NCBI GenBank assembly: GCA_019314375.1 | Contig: JAFCZJ010000006.1 | Location: forward strand, 1-64,000 | Reading direction: 5' to 3' | DNA length: 64,000 nucleotides | DNA from: Deltaproteobacteria bacterium | GTDB taxonomy: Bacteria > Myxococcota > B64-G9 | Part shown: positions 54,766-64,000 of the stretch, in pieces | How positions within the stretch are numbered: position 1 is the first letter of the stretch | Layout of the letters: each line of letters begins with the position of its first letter | Made by a program: the position numbers and the translations under genes | The notes under the pieces: generated by a model | Seen by the model: only the letters and a program-made list of their open reading frames with translations | Databases searched by the model: none | Told to the model about the DNA's origin: nothing

Positions 54766-56091
54766 TTATTGTGTGATTGTCACAAGCTTCGGGGACTGAC
54801 CGACGGTCACGGTCACCCCCCCCTGGCTCACGGTCAGGGTTTCCTCTTGGGTCTCTGCCTGGCTGTCCGGCACGAGGTCCTCGACCAGTACGGATGGAGC
54901 CGAGATTTCAGTGAGTGAGACACTACCGCCTCCTCCCTCGTCCCAGATGATGAAGACCGGGCCTTGGTTTCCCTCGAAGCGATAGACGCCGGCAGAAACC
55001 TTGCTTGGCGAACTGGTATTCTTGAGGGCTGCTCCTAGCAGTCCGTAGGTGGTATAGGCCTTCTTCTTTGTGCCACCCGCAATGCCCCGACTCGACTCCT
55101 CGCCCAACCCGTCATATATGAGGCCCATGGAGTCGAAGAATCCGGGAATTACAGATCCCGCATAGCCCTCGATAAGGGTCCAAAAGAAGATGCGTTGGAT
55201 GCCCGCGGCGGACATCCAGGCCACCATGCGCGCCAGGTCGATTGCCTGTTCCTCTTCAGTGCGCGGCCCGAGATCCGGCGAAGGTGGGTCACCCGTGTAG
55301 AGTCCGGTCTCGGTGCACCAAAATGTCACGCCTTGGGCCAGTCCGTGTTTTTCCAATAGCGCCTTGAGGTCCGGGACGGCCTGAGCGATCTCCGATGCCG
55401 TTGGTTTCTCCCTGTAGTAGTGCATATCAAATACGTCGAAGGCCCGCCCGCTAAGCTCGGCTGCGGCGATCTCCTCCAGGAAGCTTTCATAGCGTTGGTG
55501 GCTCTCGCTTGATGTGTCGTACTGGTTGCTGATTCCGGCCAGCAGAATTTTGCAGCTCGGACAGGCGGCTCGAACGAGGGGCTGGCTTCGGAGGAAAAAT
55601 GCAGGGAATTTTGAGTGGTCCGTCCACAGGAGGTCGGGTTCGTTGCCGATCTGCCAGTGTGTTATCTGTGGGTATATCTTTACCAGATCGGTCAAGGCGG
55701 CATCGTATGCGTCATCAAGGCTTTCGGTCGGGGAAATGGGGTTGATGCAGCCATAGATTTCAAAGCCCGCCGAAAGCATCTTCTGAGAAAGAGATTCATG
55801 GATGTGTACAAACTCGCCGTTGCCCAGGTAGAAAAACTCCACACGCGCCATCAGGCCGGACAATGCTTCCATGTGTGCCAGAACTGCGTCGTTGAATTGG
55901 ATTTCGTTGCTAAGCCCCAGGCTTTCGAGTAGCTCTTCTTGTTCAATGGGGTCATTGGGGAAGTTTCCAGCACCGGTAAAACCCAGTCGATGCGGAATCG
56001 TTTCCGTGGCCTCGTCGTCGGTGTTGCTGCTGCAGGCGGCTCCGCCCAGACAAGCCGCCATCAATGCTGCTGCAATAAGAATATGCCTCAT
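54766..56091 (-). CDS. Clan GH-A glycoside-hydrolase-like lipoprotein
   Basis: 441 residues. Signal peptide with lipobox GGAAC (Cys20). TIM-barrel GH-A pattern: acid/base Glu151 in HWQIGNEPD and nucleophile Glu261 in FWCTETGLY, with a DMHYY segment between. The C-terminal ~120 residues are a beta domain. It probably cleaves an external polysaccharide; substrate undefined (GH39/GH5-like). Monocistronic, convergent with the 53406 gene. Confidence 0.8.
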   Translation of the reverse strand: MRHILIAAALMAACLGGAACSSNTDDEATETIPHRLGFTGAGNFPNDPIEQEELLESLGLSNEIQFNDAVLAHMEALSGLMARVEFFYLGNGEFVHIHESLSQKMLSAGFEIYGCINPISPTESLDDAYDAALTDLVKIYPQITHWQIGNEPDLLWTDHSKFPAFFLRSQPLVRAACPSCKILLAGISNQYDTSSESHQRYESFLEEIAAAELSGRAFDVFDMHYYREKPTASEIAQAVPDLKALLEKHGLAQGVTFWCTETGLYTGDPPSPDLGPRTEEEQAIDLARMVAWMSAAGIQRIFFWTLIEGYAGSVIPGFFDSMGLIYDGLGEESSRGIAGGTKKKAYTTYGLLGAALKNTSSPSKVSAGVYRFEGNQGPVFIIWDEGGGGSVSLTEISAPSVLVEDLVPDSQAETQEETLTVSQGGVTVTVGQSPKLVTITQ

Positions 56092-56217
56092 GTGTCCAGC
56101 CTCCCAGATTTCAAAATATTGTAAGCCCTGCTAGCCTGTCAAGACGCAGGCCGGGGGCCATTGCAAGAGGTCGGGCTCTTGGCGTAAATTTGTACTGGAG
56201 GGGAAGGGAGGCTGTAA

Positions 56218-56874
56218 GTGGAAGAATTTCTGAAGTCCACGACCACCATCGAGTCGGAGCATCCCCGCATCCGGGCCTTGGCCCGCGAACTGACGAGCGC
56301 GCTGGAAGCCCCTCGTGACAAGGTCCTTGGTCTCTTTGCTTTCGTTCGCGATGAGATCCCTTACAACGTTTTTATGATCTCCATGCACGAAGACGATTTT
56401 CGTGCTTCCTTCGTGCTGGAGGCCGGCAAGGGCTACTGCGTGCAAAAGGCCGTGTTGCTTTGTGCCCTGTCCCGGGCGGCCGGCATTCCCTGTCGATTGG
56501 CCCTGACCGAAATCCGCAATCATCGGATACCCGCCAAGCTTTTTGAGCGGCTGGGTCGCAATGTCTTTCCGGGCCACGCCTACAACCAGTTCCATCTCGA
56601 CGGTCGCTGGATTTCGGCCGCCGCCACCTTCGATGCCGGTCTCTGCGCACGCGTCGGCGTGCCCACCGTTGAATTCAACGGCGAACAGGACGCCATGCTC
56701 CCCTCAAAGGCCTTGGACGGGAGCCCCTATATCGAGTACCTGGAACACTTCGGCCACTTCGCCGACCTGCCCTTGGCTTTCATCACCGAGCGCACTGCAA
56801 AGATATGGGGCGCTGACAAACGATCATGGCAAAGCCCTGAAGACGACACGGGTTATCCCAGGAGCAAATCATGA
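56218..56874 (+). CDS. Transglutaminase-like cysteine protein
   Basis: 218 residues starting GTG 56218 (GGGAGG upstream). Catalytic triad candidates Cys74 (GKGYCVQKAVLLCALSRAAG), His120 (PGHAYNQFHLDGRW) and Asp139 (AATFDAG), matching the TGc superfamily. No signal peptide. Protease or amidase activity possible. Overlaps the next gene by 4 nt (ATGA). Confidence 0.85.
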   Translation: MEEFLKSTTTIESEHPRIRALARELTSALEAPRDKVLGLFAFVRDEIPYNVFMISMHEDDFRASFVLEAGKGYCVQKAVLLCALSRAAGIPCRLALTEIRNHRIPAKLFERLGRNVFPGHAYNQFHLDGRWISAAATFDAGLCARVGVPTVEFNGEQDAMLPSKALDGSPYIEYLEHFGHFADLPLAFITERTAKIWGADKRSWQSPEDDTGYPRSKS

Positions 56875-58508
56875 AAAGTTCAAGGATGTTTTTTTTGTTT
56901 GCGCTGTTTTTGTTTGTCGCCCTTGCAGCGGCCTGCGGAGAAGACAGGGCAGCGCCCGACGCTGGCTCGCAGGCGGATGCCTTTGACGCTGGAGGAGATG
57001 TGGCATCCGATGCGGGGCTGGACGGAGAAGCGGATGCCGGGTTTGATGCCGGTGATGCCGGAACCGACGGGGGCGGGGACCTGGAACTCGATGCGGGAGC
57101 CGACGCGGGAGCTGATGGGGGAGGAGATGCGGAAGGAGAAGACGGCAGCCAGGCCCAGGGCGACGACGGAGGGGCTGACGACGGAGGGGCTGACGACGGA
57201 GGGGCTGACGACGGAGGCACCGGAGGCGACTGGATGCCACCCGAGCTGAGTCGGGCTCAGCAGTGGGTGCGAGACAACCCCATGTTCATCAGCGCCCTGA
57301 CCGTCCAGATGGGCGATCCGCCTGACGCCTTCGTCAACGACTATTTTGACAATTTTCACGCCAACGCTGTTCATCTATGGCAGACGGGCTTGCCGAATAC
57401 CATGAACGGATGGGCCGATGCTGGACGTTCTGATTTTCGCTTCGTGGCCTGGACGAGGGACGATGGAACCAGCGTTGATGGAGGTGAGCTTATTGGGGGT
57501 TATCCCGCCGATGCGCCAGGGAGAATCGCCTATCAGATTGGAGACGAACCAGCGAATATGCAAGACATGTACGCGCTAGAGGAGGGATTCGAAGCCATTC
57601 GGGCCCACGATCCGGATGCCCTACTGATTCTGAATTTTTCTTTTTCGGCGGACAACATCGAGGAGATCCTGGATTACTATGTGGACCAGATGGACGGAGA
57701 CATCGTCTCCTATGATCTTTATTCCCGGTCGAGTGGTGTCTACCGCACCCTGGGCATGTTTAGGGAAGCGGCCTTGCGCGCCAAGATGCCTTACTGGCGT
57801 TATATGAATAGCTATTTGGCCGCTGATCTGGAACAGCGACACCACGAGTCGGACCAACGTTGGGATGCATTCTCCGGGCTTGTCTATGGTTACACCGGGC
57901 ACAGCTGGTTCATCTATCAGATTACCTCCAACCACGATCTCTATCCTATTCTATTCGAGACCGGGGATGCTTTTGATGCGGCCAAGACCTCGGCTTGGGC
58001 CATGCATGCCCAGATTAACCAGGAAATGGCCAATCTGGGCCGCGCCATCACCGTGTTGACCAGCACGGAGATTCGCTATGTGCCGACCCTTTCTTGGTTT
58101 CCCCCCGAGGGTACCGTCATTTGGGAGCAGGGGGCTGGCGGAGACCCCTACATCACCGCCTTGGAACCGGCCCCCGACCAGTTGGCCCTGGAAATTCTGG
58201 TGGGTTTCTTTAGGGATGATTACGGTGAGTTCTACACCATGGTTCAGAATGTCCGTCACGAGCACGGGGAGTTCCCCATCAACAATGACGAGGAAGGCAG
58301 CATCCGTATCGTCTTCGACTTCAGCGGCGCCCCGAGCAGTCTTGATAGGAACGCCCTGCTGAGCCTGAACAAACTGACCGGCCAGGTGGAAGTCGTTCCG
58401 ATGAGCCAGGTTCAGGGGGATGTGGCCACCTTGGATATCGTCTTGGCCGCTGGCGACCCTTTCTTGTTCAAGTACATCACGGGGCAGGCTTTCGCCTTGC
58501 AGCCTTGA
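56871..58508 (+). CDS. Lipoprotein with Asp/Gly/Ala repeats and GH-like barrel
   Basis: 545 residues. Signal peptide with AAAC lipobox (Cys22). A ~95-residue low-complexity linker (DAGADAGADGGGD, GADDG repeats) spaces the catalytic part from the membrane. The barrel-like domain has AYQIGDEPANMQDMYALEEG, where GDEP may supply the acid/base Glu of a GH-type active site. C-terminal jelly-roll-like region. Probably cell-surface polysaccharide processing; coupled to the transglutaminase gene. Confidence 0.6.
   Translation: MKSSRMFFLFALFLFVALAAACGEDRAAPDAGSQADAFDAGGDVASDAGLDGEADAGFDAGDAGTDGGGDLELDAGADAGADGGGDAEGEDGSQAQGDDGGADDGGADDGGADDGGTGGDWMPPELSRAQQWVRDNPMFISALTVQMGDPPDAFVNDYFDNFHANAVHLWQTGLPNTMNGWADAGRSDFRFVAWTRDDGTSVDGGELIGGYPADAPGRIAYQIGDEPANMQDMYALEEGFEAIRAHDPDALLILNFSFSADNIEEILDYYVDQMDGDIVSYDLYSRSSGVYRTLGMFREAALRAKMPYWRYMNSYLAADLEQRHHESDQRWDAFSGLVYGYTGHSWFIYQITSNHDLYPILFETGDAFDAAKTSAWAMHAQINQEMANLGRAITVLTSTEIRYVPTLSWFPPEGTVIWEQGAGGDPYITALEPAPDQLALEILVGFFRDDYGEFYTMVQNVRHEHGEFPINNDEEGSIRIVFDFSGAPSSLDRNALLSLNKLTGQVEVVPMSQVQGDVATLDIVLAAGDPFLFKYITGQAFALQP
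57162..57221 (+). repeat. Four 15-bp coding repeats (GADDG linker)
   Basis: GACGACGGAGGGGCT three times (57162-57206) plus a degenerate fourth unit, inside the lipoprotein linker. In-frame length variation is expected among strains. Confidence 0.9.
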
Positions 58509-58541
58509 GCTGGTTATTACCTGCCTGTCCGAGGAGATTCC

Positions 58542-60446
58542 ATGTTCCGTCGAAACGCTCAGGCTCAGCGAAGCATGTTTTCCATACTCTCGATTGGGTG
58601 TTCGGTTTTATCGGTTTGTCTCTTCTTGACGGCCTGCGACGGCGATACGCGAGAGCCTTGCATCCCGGCCACTTGCGCTCAACTCGCCTTGGATTGCGGC
58701 ACTTGGGGCGATGGCTGTGGCCAATCGTTACAATGCGGGTCTTGTCAGGGCAGGGGATTCTGCACGGAGCGCGGTCGCTGCGAATCCCAGTGGACCGAAA
58801 TGCTGGAGCAGCCTGACGGCGTTCGATTGCGCAGCCAAGTTTATCTGCCCAAGGAGATGGATGGGCCACTGCCTGCTTTGGTTTTTCGCACGCCCTATCG
58901 TTCAGAGCGCATGCAGCCCTATTACGACATCGTGGCCGCGGCTTTCAACGCCCAAGACTACGCCTTGGTCTTGCAGGACTGCCGGGGGACCCATGATTCG
59001 GAAGGCGAATGGTACCCTTTTCTTAATTCGGCGGAAGGTGCCGACGGGCGCCACGCGGTGGCCTGGACCAAGGCCCAGGCATGGTGTAGCGGTCGGGTGG
59101 GCACGGTGGGCACTTCCTATGAGGGCTACACGGCCCTGGTTGCGGCAGTGGACAATCCGGACGTGGACTTTGTGCTGGCCGATGGGCCTGGGGAGGGGCT
59201 GACGTTCTACAACGAGGGCGGGGTCTTGTCGTCCGGCATGCTTTTCTATCAGGCGGGTATCAACGAAGTCGATGATGACTTGATGTGGCAGCTGTCCGAG
59301 GCAGCCACCAACGCCTTGGAGCTGGTCGGTCTGGATGAGGCGCTCTTGGGCCATGTCGTGCCCACCTGGCGTGACGCCCTGGCTCACCCCAGCCCCGCCG
59401 ATTCTTTCTGGGACTTGACCAGCCTTCGGCACGAGGCCGATGGCATTTGTGCACCTGTCATGATCACCCACGGCGCTTCCTTCGGCTGGGCACATCCGGA
59501 CCGGATTTTCCGGGCGCTGACCCGGGATTCTTGCGCTGAACATCGGGATCACATTTGGTATGTGATGGGCAGCGCTTTTGACCACGGTGGTGCCATGTCC
59601 GATGTCTATCTGGGCAAGGATTCACCCCTCAGACGCATGCTTTTTGCCCTCATGGATCATTACTTGCGCGATGGAGCTTTGGACCTGGATGGCCTGCCGC
59701 GCACCCAGCTTTGGTCCTTCGGGGATTCGGAACCGGTGGCCTTGGAGGCCTGGCCGCCGCAGGTGGATGACGAGATTTTGCTCTTCCCCCACGGGGACCA
59801 ATGGATGCGGCTTGAAGCTCCGGAAGACGGTATCGTGGCCGAGTTGGAGGTGGACCCGGAGCAAAACGATCCCTGCGATGTGGATGCGGTGGAATACACT
59901 TGGTGGTCCAGTGTGCCCCTGGATGATGAATTGCTTGTCGGAGGGCTTCCCCATTTGTCCTTTCAGGTTTCGGGCACCGGGCTGGACATGGACTGGTTCT
60001 GGACCTTGATGGCCTATGATCCCGCGGCCAATCCCGCCGAAGCTTATCGTAGCATCGGCATGGGCAAGTGGCGGGCCCGGCATCGAGATGGACTGGATAC
60101 GGAGCAGCCTATGCTGCCGGACAGCGTGGTGCTCATGGACCTGGATTTGACAGCAACGGCGCATCGTTTTCTGCCCGGGCATTCGGTGGTCCTGCTCTTA
60201 CAAGGTAACATGTGCTCTTATGTAGAAAATCCGCATACGGCAGAGAGCATCACAGCCCAGACGCACTACCGACCCAGCATTCATCGTGTTCATCAGACTG
60301 CCGCGAATCCGAGTTTTTTGAGCTTACCTGTCATTGAGCGCATCTCATCTCGTAAGATTCCTTCCAAGGATCTTCGCCCGCCGCAAGCAGCCCGAGTGCT
60401 AAGTGAGGCACGTCGAGCCTGGGCCGAGCGCAAATTGGCTCTGTAG
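58542..60446 (+). CDS. CocE/NonD-type alpha/beta hydrolase lipoprotein
   Basis: 634 residues. Signal peptide and lipobox LTAC (Cys32), a short Cys-rich domain (~40-80), then the Xaa-Pro dipeptidyl peptidase S15-like domain: PALVFRTPYRSE, QDCRGTHDSEGEW, nucleophile Ser192 in GTVGTSYEGYTAL, Asp in ADGPGEG region, and a C-terminal jelly-roll (VVLMDLDLTATAHRFLPGHS). Probably an extracellular acyl ester or peptide hydrolase. Confidence 0.85.
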   Translation: MFRRNAQAQRSMFSILSIGCSVLSVCLFLTACDGDTREPCIPATCAQLALDCGTWGDGCGQSLQCGSCQGRGFCTERGRCESQWTEMLEQPDGVRLRSQVYLPKEMDGPLPALVFRTPYRSERMQPYYDIVAAAFNAQDYALVLQDCRGTHDSEGEWYPFLNSAEGADGRHAVAWTKAQAWCSGRVGTVGTSYEGYTALVAAVDNPDVDFVLADGPGEGLTFYNEGGVLSSGMLFYQAGINEVDDDLMWQLSEAATNALELVGLDEALLGHVVPTWRDALAHPSPADSFWDLTSLRHEADGICAPVMITHGASFGWAHPDRIFRALTRDSCAEHRDHIWYVMGSAFDHGGAMSDVYLGKDSPLRRMLFALMDHYLRDGALDLDGLPRTQLWSFGDSEPVALEAWPPQVDDEILLFPHGDQWMRLEAPEDGIVAELEVDPEQNDPCDVDAVEYTWWSSVPLDDELLVGGLPHLSFQVSGTGLDMDWFWTLMAYDPAANPAEAYRSIGMGKWRARHRDGLDTEQPMLPDSVVLMDLDLTATAHRFLPGHSVVLLLQGNMCSYVENPHTAESITAQTHYRPSIHRVHQTAANPSFLSLPVIERISSRKIPSKDLRPPQAARVLSEARRAWAERKLAL

Positions 60447-60522
60447 CCTGGGATTTTTCCAGATCCGACTTTCCCTGAGAAAGCATTAAGGCTATGGTCT
60501 GCAACAACAAAAGGAGACCATC

Positions 60523-60843
60523 ATGGCAAATCAAGTACGCGCATCCCATATTCTTCTAATGTATGCAGGTTCTGAACGCTCCACCGCTTCTCGCTCCAAG
60601 GAAGAGGCTTTAAGCGGCATCCAGGGTATCCAATCTGAAATCCAAAGCGGCACCGACTTCGGCGAGCTGGCCGGCAAGCATTCCGACTGTCCCTCGGGGC
60701 AGAGCGGTGGCGATCTGGGCATGTTCGGCCCTGGGCAGATGGTGCCTGCCTTCGATACCGTCGCCTTCAGCATGGATATCGGTGCCGTGTCCGACGTGGT
60801 CGAGACCCCCTTTGGCTACCATTTGATTAAGCGAACTGGATAA
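60523..60843 (+). CDS. Parvulin-type peptidyl-prolyl isomerase
   Basis: 106 residues, a stand-alone parvulin. Motifs RASHILLMYAG, FGELAGKHSDCPSGQSGGDL, GMFGPGQMVPAFDTVAFSMD and TPFGYHLIKRTG are the full rotamase fold with its active-site His. No signal peptide, so cytoplasmic PpiC-like. GGAG ribosome site precedes ATG 60523. Confidence 0.95.
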   Translation: MANQVRASHILLMYAGSERSTASRSKEEALSGIQGIQSEIQSGTDFGELAGKHSDCPSGQSGGDLGMFGPGQMVPAFDTVAFSMDIGAVSDVVETPFGYHLIKRTG

Positions 60844-60859
60844 ATAGCCAGCTTCGAAG

Positions 60860-61681
60860 ATGATCGGGGCCTTTGCCAGTTTTGTTCTTTGGGCCATTGC
60901 GGCCAACGGTGTCCAGGTTCAGGCCCGCATGCAGGCCGACATCGATGCGGGCAAGCCCCTGGTGGCCCACGTCATCGTCGCCCTTTGCGACAACGTTCAT
61001 CAGGGCATCGTGCCGGTCAAGCCCTTCTTGGGCAATGGGGAGGATTTTAAGAACAATTTGTATTGGGGCGCTCTCTATGGCGTGAAGCGTTTTTTGAAAA
61101 ACTCCGGTGGCTGGAAGCAGCTTTCACACACAGGAAAAATGCCCCAAGGCGTGCTCGACAGAATTGTCCTTGTCAAAAAGATTAAAAGAAATGGCAAATT
61201 GGTCGAAGCGTACGTGGTTGCCGAAGCCTGGCAGGGCAGCTTGATCAAGGAGGCCACGGGTCGTTTTTTGAATTTGGCCGCAGGCCATGATGCCCAGAAG
61301 CTGACTTTGCAGAATACAAAAATCATCGAGGCAGGGGGGCTGGCTCACCTGATCGCCTACATCGGGCATGATGGCTTGATGGAATTCGATGCCCCCGTCC
61401 AACCCGAGGGCAAGTCCGGCATGGCGGCCCGCAGCGCAATCGTCTTGGCCTGCATGAGCAAACAATATTTCAAGCCGCTATTGGATAAGGCCGGGGCCCA
61501 TGCTTTGACCTTGACCACCAACCTGATGCCCCCCGAAGCCTATACGCTGGATGCGACCCTCAAGGCCTGGTTTGAAGGCAAGAATGCAAGACAAAGCCGC
61601 GAAGCCGGCAACCGGGCCTTCGTCAAGTACCAAAAATGCAGCATTCGGGCTGCCCGGCGTTTGTTTACCGGTGACGATTGA
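60860..61681 (+). CDS. Secreted conserved unknown protein
   Basis: 273 residues with a probable signal peptide (GAFASFVLWAIAANGVQVQA). Motifs GKPLVAHVIVALCDNVHQGI, NNLYWGALYGVKRFLKN and ALTLTTNLMPPEAYTLDATL are not assigned to a family by me. Follows the parvulin by 16 nt. Function unknown. Confidence 0.5.
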   Translation: MIGAFASFVLWAIAANGVQVQARMQADIDAGKPLVAHVIVALCDNVHQGIVPVKPFLGNGEDFKNNLYWGALYGVKRFLKNSGGWKQLSHTGKMPQGVLDRIVLVKKIKRNGKLVEAYVVAEAWQGSLIKEATGRFLNLAAGHDAQKLTLQNTKIIEAGGLAHLIAYIGHDGLMEFDAPVQPEGKSGMAARSAIVLACMSKQYFKPLLDKAGAHALTLTTNLMPPEAYTLDATLKAWFEGKNARQSREAGNRAFVKYQKCSIRAARRLFTGDD

Positions 61682-61746
61682 TTCGTGCCCTGCCATGCAA
61701 ATCGTTGTATATTGTTCATGCTTGAACTTGGAAGGAGGCTAAAAGC

Positions 61747-63072
61747 GTGAATACAAAATTCATTGGTGGATACCTGGTATGGATTCTCTTGACCTCATTG
61801 GTTTTTTTCGCCTGTAGTGACAGCGAAGAGCAAGGGCTGCGCTTCGAAGGCTGTGACGGACCCGTGGTCATCGACGAGATTGCAGAACGCCAATACAGCA
61901 TGGCGCCTTACCTGATCAATCCGACGACAGAGGGCGTGACCATTCAGTGGGAATCCATGGACGACGCTCCTTCTTATTTGTTGTGGGGGCCGGAAGGTGC
62001 TTACGATACCTGCACCTGTGTTCCACCGCCGATTCGGATTCCCCTCATCTCCGACGAGATTCTTGAAGAACACGATGGCTGGCTTTACTCCGTGACCCTG
62101 AGCGGACTCAAGCCCTATACCCGGTACCAGTACACGCTCCCCGGAGCCCAGGTGCCGATTCCAGACGCCATAGGTGTGTACCTTGGCGAGCAGCCGGAGT
62201 GGGCTGATTTTGGCGAGCAGAGCTTCATCACCGCGCCGGAACCGGGTCAGGATTTTTCGATGATCATCTTCGGCGACAACCAGCCCCTGGCCCATACCCA
62301 CGAGCTCGTCGTCAACACCATGCTTTTGCATCCCGCCGATGTGGTCGTTCACATGGGCGACATCGTCCACAACGGCCAGGCCTCCCAGTTTCGAGACGTT
62401 TATGTGAGCATGGCTTCACCCGTTTTGAGGCGGATGCCCCATTTTCACATCGCCGGCAATCACGAAGGGCATGGCGACGTGATTCCCTTCGATACGCTTT
62501 TCCCCATGCCCCCGGGCGAAGCCGTGATCATCGACGGCACACCGCTTGACCCCGGGCCCCGAGTCGGCATCTTTGACTATGGGGACGCGCGTATTTTTGT
62601 CCTGGATTCAGAGCGTGAAATGGGTGAGGGGTCGGCGCAGTTGGCCTGGCTTGACGCGCAACTTGAAAACACCGTGACCGAGCATCCCGAGTTCATCTGG
62701 CTTTTTGCTTCCTGGCATCGACCGACTTTTTCCTGGTCGACTTCTCTGATGGATGGCCCGCGAGATGCGCTGCATGAGGTCCTGCTTCGTTGGAAGGTCG
62801 ACGCGGTGCTGAACGGTCACAACCATTGCTATGAGCGATTCATACAAGACGGCATTACTTATCTGGTCACCGGAGGTGGCGGCGCGGGCCTGAGCGCCAT
62901 CGATGCCATCGATCCGGTCCCCGGCGAAAACAGGGAAGGGGCGGCTTTGGCTTTTCACATCGTCCACGGCGAGTTCACTTCCGCCAAGGCCAGCTTTCGG
63001 GTCATCGGCGCCGAGGACGACGCAGAGATCGACACCTTTGAGCTGCTTGTTCAAGACCGATCGGACCTGTAG
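61747..63072 (+). CDS. Metallophosphoesterase lipoprotein (purple acid phosphatase-like)
   Basis: 441 residues starting GTG 61747 (GGAAGGAGG upstream). Signal peptide and lipobox FFAC (Cys23). N-terminal fibronectin-like domain (YTLPGAQ region), then calcineurin-type metal-binding motifs in order: FGDNQ, HMGDIVHNG, AGNHEGHG, SWHRP and NGHNHCYER. These build the dinuclear metal centre. Extracytoplasmic phosphatase likely. Confidence 0.9.
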   Translation: MNTKFIGGYLVWILLTSLVFFACSDSEEQGLRFEGCDGPVVIDEIAERQYSMAPYLINPTTEGVTIQWESMDDAPSYLLWGPEGAYDTCTCVPPPIRIPLISDEILEEHDGWLYSVTLSGLKPYTRYQYTLPGAQVPIPDAIGVYLGEQPEWADFGEQSFITAPEPGQDFSMIIFGDNQPLAHTHELVVNTMLLHPADVVVHMGDIVHNGQASQFRDVYVSMASPVLRRMPHFHIAGNHEGHGDVIPFDTLFPMPPGEAVIIDGTPLDPGPRVGIFDYGDARIFVLDSEREMGEGSAQLAWLDAQLENTVTEHPEFIWLFASWHRPTFSWSTSLMDGPRDALHEVLLRWKVDAVLNGHNHCYERFIQDGITYLVTGGGGAGLSAIDAIDPVPGENREGAALAFHIVHGEFTSAKASFRVIGAEDDAEIDTFELLVQDRSDL

Positions 63073-63095
63073 CGTCCCAACCTGGGAGGATTCTC

Positions 63096-64000
63096 GTGCG
63101 TGTGCCTGAATCCCTGGTTTCGCTGGTCGAACTGGGGATCATTGAAGAAGTTATCCGGCCCTTGATGAGCGGCAAGGAGGCGCAGGTTTACCTCGTTGTG
63201 GCGCGAGGGCAGGAATGCGTCGCCAAGGTCTACAAGGAGGCGAACGACCGGACATTCAAGCATCGCTCGGCCTACACGGAGGGCCGCCAGGTTCGAAACA
63301 CCCGCGACCGGCGCGCCATGAAAAAGCACAGCGCCTACGGGCGGCAGAAGGAGGAGGAAGGCTGGCGCGATATCGAGGCCGAGGTCATTTTTCGCCTTCG
63401 CGATGTGGGCGTGCGCGTGCCTGAGCCGAAAGAATACATCGACAAGGTTTTGGTGATGGAGCTGGTCACCGACAAGAACGGCAATCCCGCACCGCGTCTG
63501 GCTGATTTGACGCTACAGCAAGAGCAGGCCGAGGAGCTCTTCGAAGGGCTGATCCGTGATGTTGTGAAAATGCTCTGTGCTGGACTGGTGCACGGCGATC
63601 TCTCCGAGTTCAACATCCTGGCGGGCGAGCAGGGCCCCGTCCTCATCGACTTCCCGCAGGCCGTCGATGCCTCGAAGAACCTCAACGCGCGCAAGTTCTT
63701 ACTTCGAGACGTCGGCAATCTGACTCGATTTTTCGGGCGCTTCAGCCGAGGGCTGCGGAATCTGCAATACGGTGAAGAGATGTGGGCCCTCTATGAGCGT
63801 GGCGAGCTGACACCCGACACCCCCCTCACCGGCCGCTACCGGCCAAAAAAGAAAAAGACCGATGTCTCATCGCTCTTGGAAGAAATCTTAGAACTCGAAC
63901 GCGAAAATCGAGAGCGTCGCGAAGCCTTGGGCTTGCCGCCGGCACGACCCGCCAGGCAGCCGCGCCCCAAAGCCGAAGAAAAGCCCAAACCCAAGTCAGA
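63096..64000 (+). CDS. RIO1-family protein kinase, truncated by window edge
   Basis: At least 301 residues, starting GTG 63096 (GGGAGGA upstream), open to the end. RIO kinase motifs: MSGKEAQVYLVV, VAKVYKE (P-loop-region Lys), catalytic loop HGDLSEFNIL (His166, Asp168, Asn173) and metal site LIDFPQAVD (Asp185). A basic Pro/Lys tail follows. Bacterial RIO1-like kinases exist but are far less studied than archaeal and eukaryotic ones, which act in ribosome maturation. Confidence 0.9.
   Translation, partial: MRVPESLVSLVELGIIEEVIRPLMSGKEAQVYLVVARGQECVAKVYKEANDRTFKHRSAYTEGRQVRNTRDRRAMKKHSAYGRQKEEEGWRDIEAEVIFRLRDVGVRVPEPKEYIDKVLVMELVTDKNGNPAPRLADLTLQQEQAEELFEGLIRDVVKMLCAGLVHGDLSEFNILAGEQGPVLIDFPQAVDASKNLNARKFLLRDVGNLTRFFGRFSRGLRNLQYGEEMWALYERGELTPDTPLTGRYRPKKKKTDVSSLLEEILELERENRERREALGLPPARPARQPRPKAEEKPKPKS

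Noticed and set aside
57162-57221. CRISPR-like array
   Set aside because: Units are contiguous 15-mers without spacers, within a coding linker.

Overview
The window looks like chromosomal DNA from a GC-rich Gram-negative bacterium, probably Myxococcota (old Deltaproteobacteria) or a close relative. The signs are myxococcal cysteine-rich repeats (DUF4215 type), many large lipoproteins with Asp/Gly/Ala-rich linkers, a choice-of-anchor-D lipoprotein, frequent GTG/TTG starts, and a myxobacteria-like type III secretion gene set. No rRNA, tRNA or CRISPR array was found.

Layout. 1-1039: 5'-truncated DDE transposase and its flank. 1040-7043: malic enzyme, a SurA-like lipoprotein with a SpoIID/LytB-domain protein, a CPBP protease, a MaoC dehydratase and a zinc-ribbon protein. 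7300-7470: candidate small RNA with its own promoter and terminator. 7614-13218: housekeeping genes (rpmB, FAD-type oxidoreductase, purM, an XRE regulator with an operator-like palindrome, a conserved unknown and clpX).

14854-23805: the most notable block. It is a non-flagellar type III secretion (T3SS) gene set in two segments: needle-like/sctI/J/K/L/N/O and sctP-like/Q/fliO-like/R/S/T. They are separated by an oppositely oriented outer-membrane protein gene. Each segment starts just downstream of a perfect sigma-54 (-24/-12) element. A FliO-family gene sits between sctQ and sctR as in flagellar operons, while sctU, sctV, sctC and translocon genes are not in the window. A dual-FHA membrane protein gene follows in the opposite orientation.

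25845-36900: two propeller-type lipoproteins, a PpiD/SurA-like foldase, the rod-shape operon mreB-mreC-mreD-mrdA-rodA, a thioredoxin and a conserved unknown. 36895-39721: pgsB-pgsC-pgsW poly-gamma-glutamate-type polymer genes without pgsA. 39902-42666: biotin carrier protein, then a PhnD-like binding protein translationally coupled to a HAMP-GGDEF diguanylate cyclase. 42715-64000: a TolB-like/beta-barrel protein, a large DUF4215/FGE-like lipoprotein, a perfect 33-bp inverted repeat, speA, an SDR with altered active site, a diacylglycerol-kinase-family protein, unknown proteins, a CreD-like membrane protein and partner, several secreted hydrolases, a parvulin and a RIO1-type kinase running off the right edge.

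All calls come from reading motifs and gene order; no database search was run. Start codons were chosen from Shine-Dalgarno spacing, signal peptides and stop/start overlaps.
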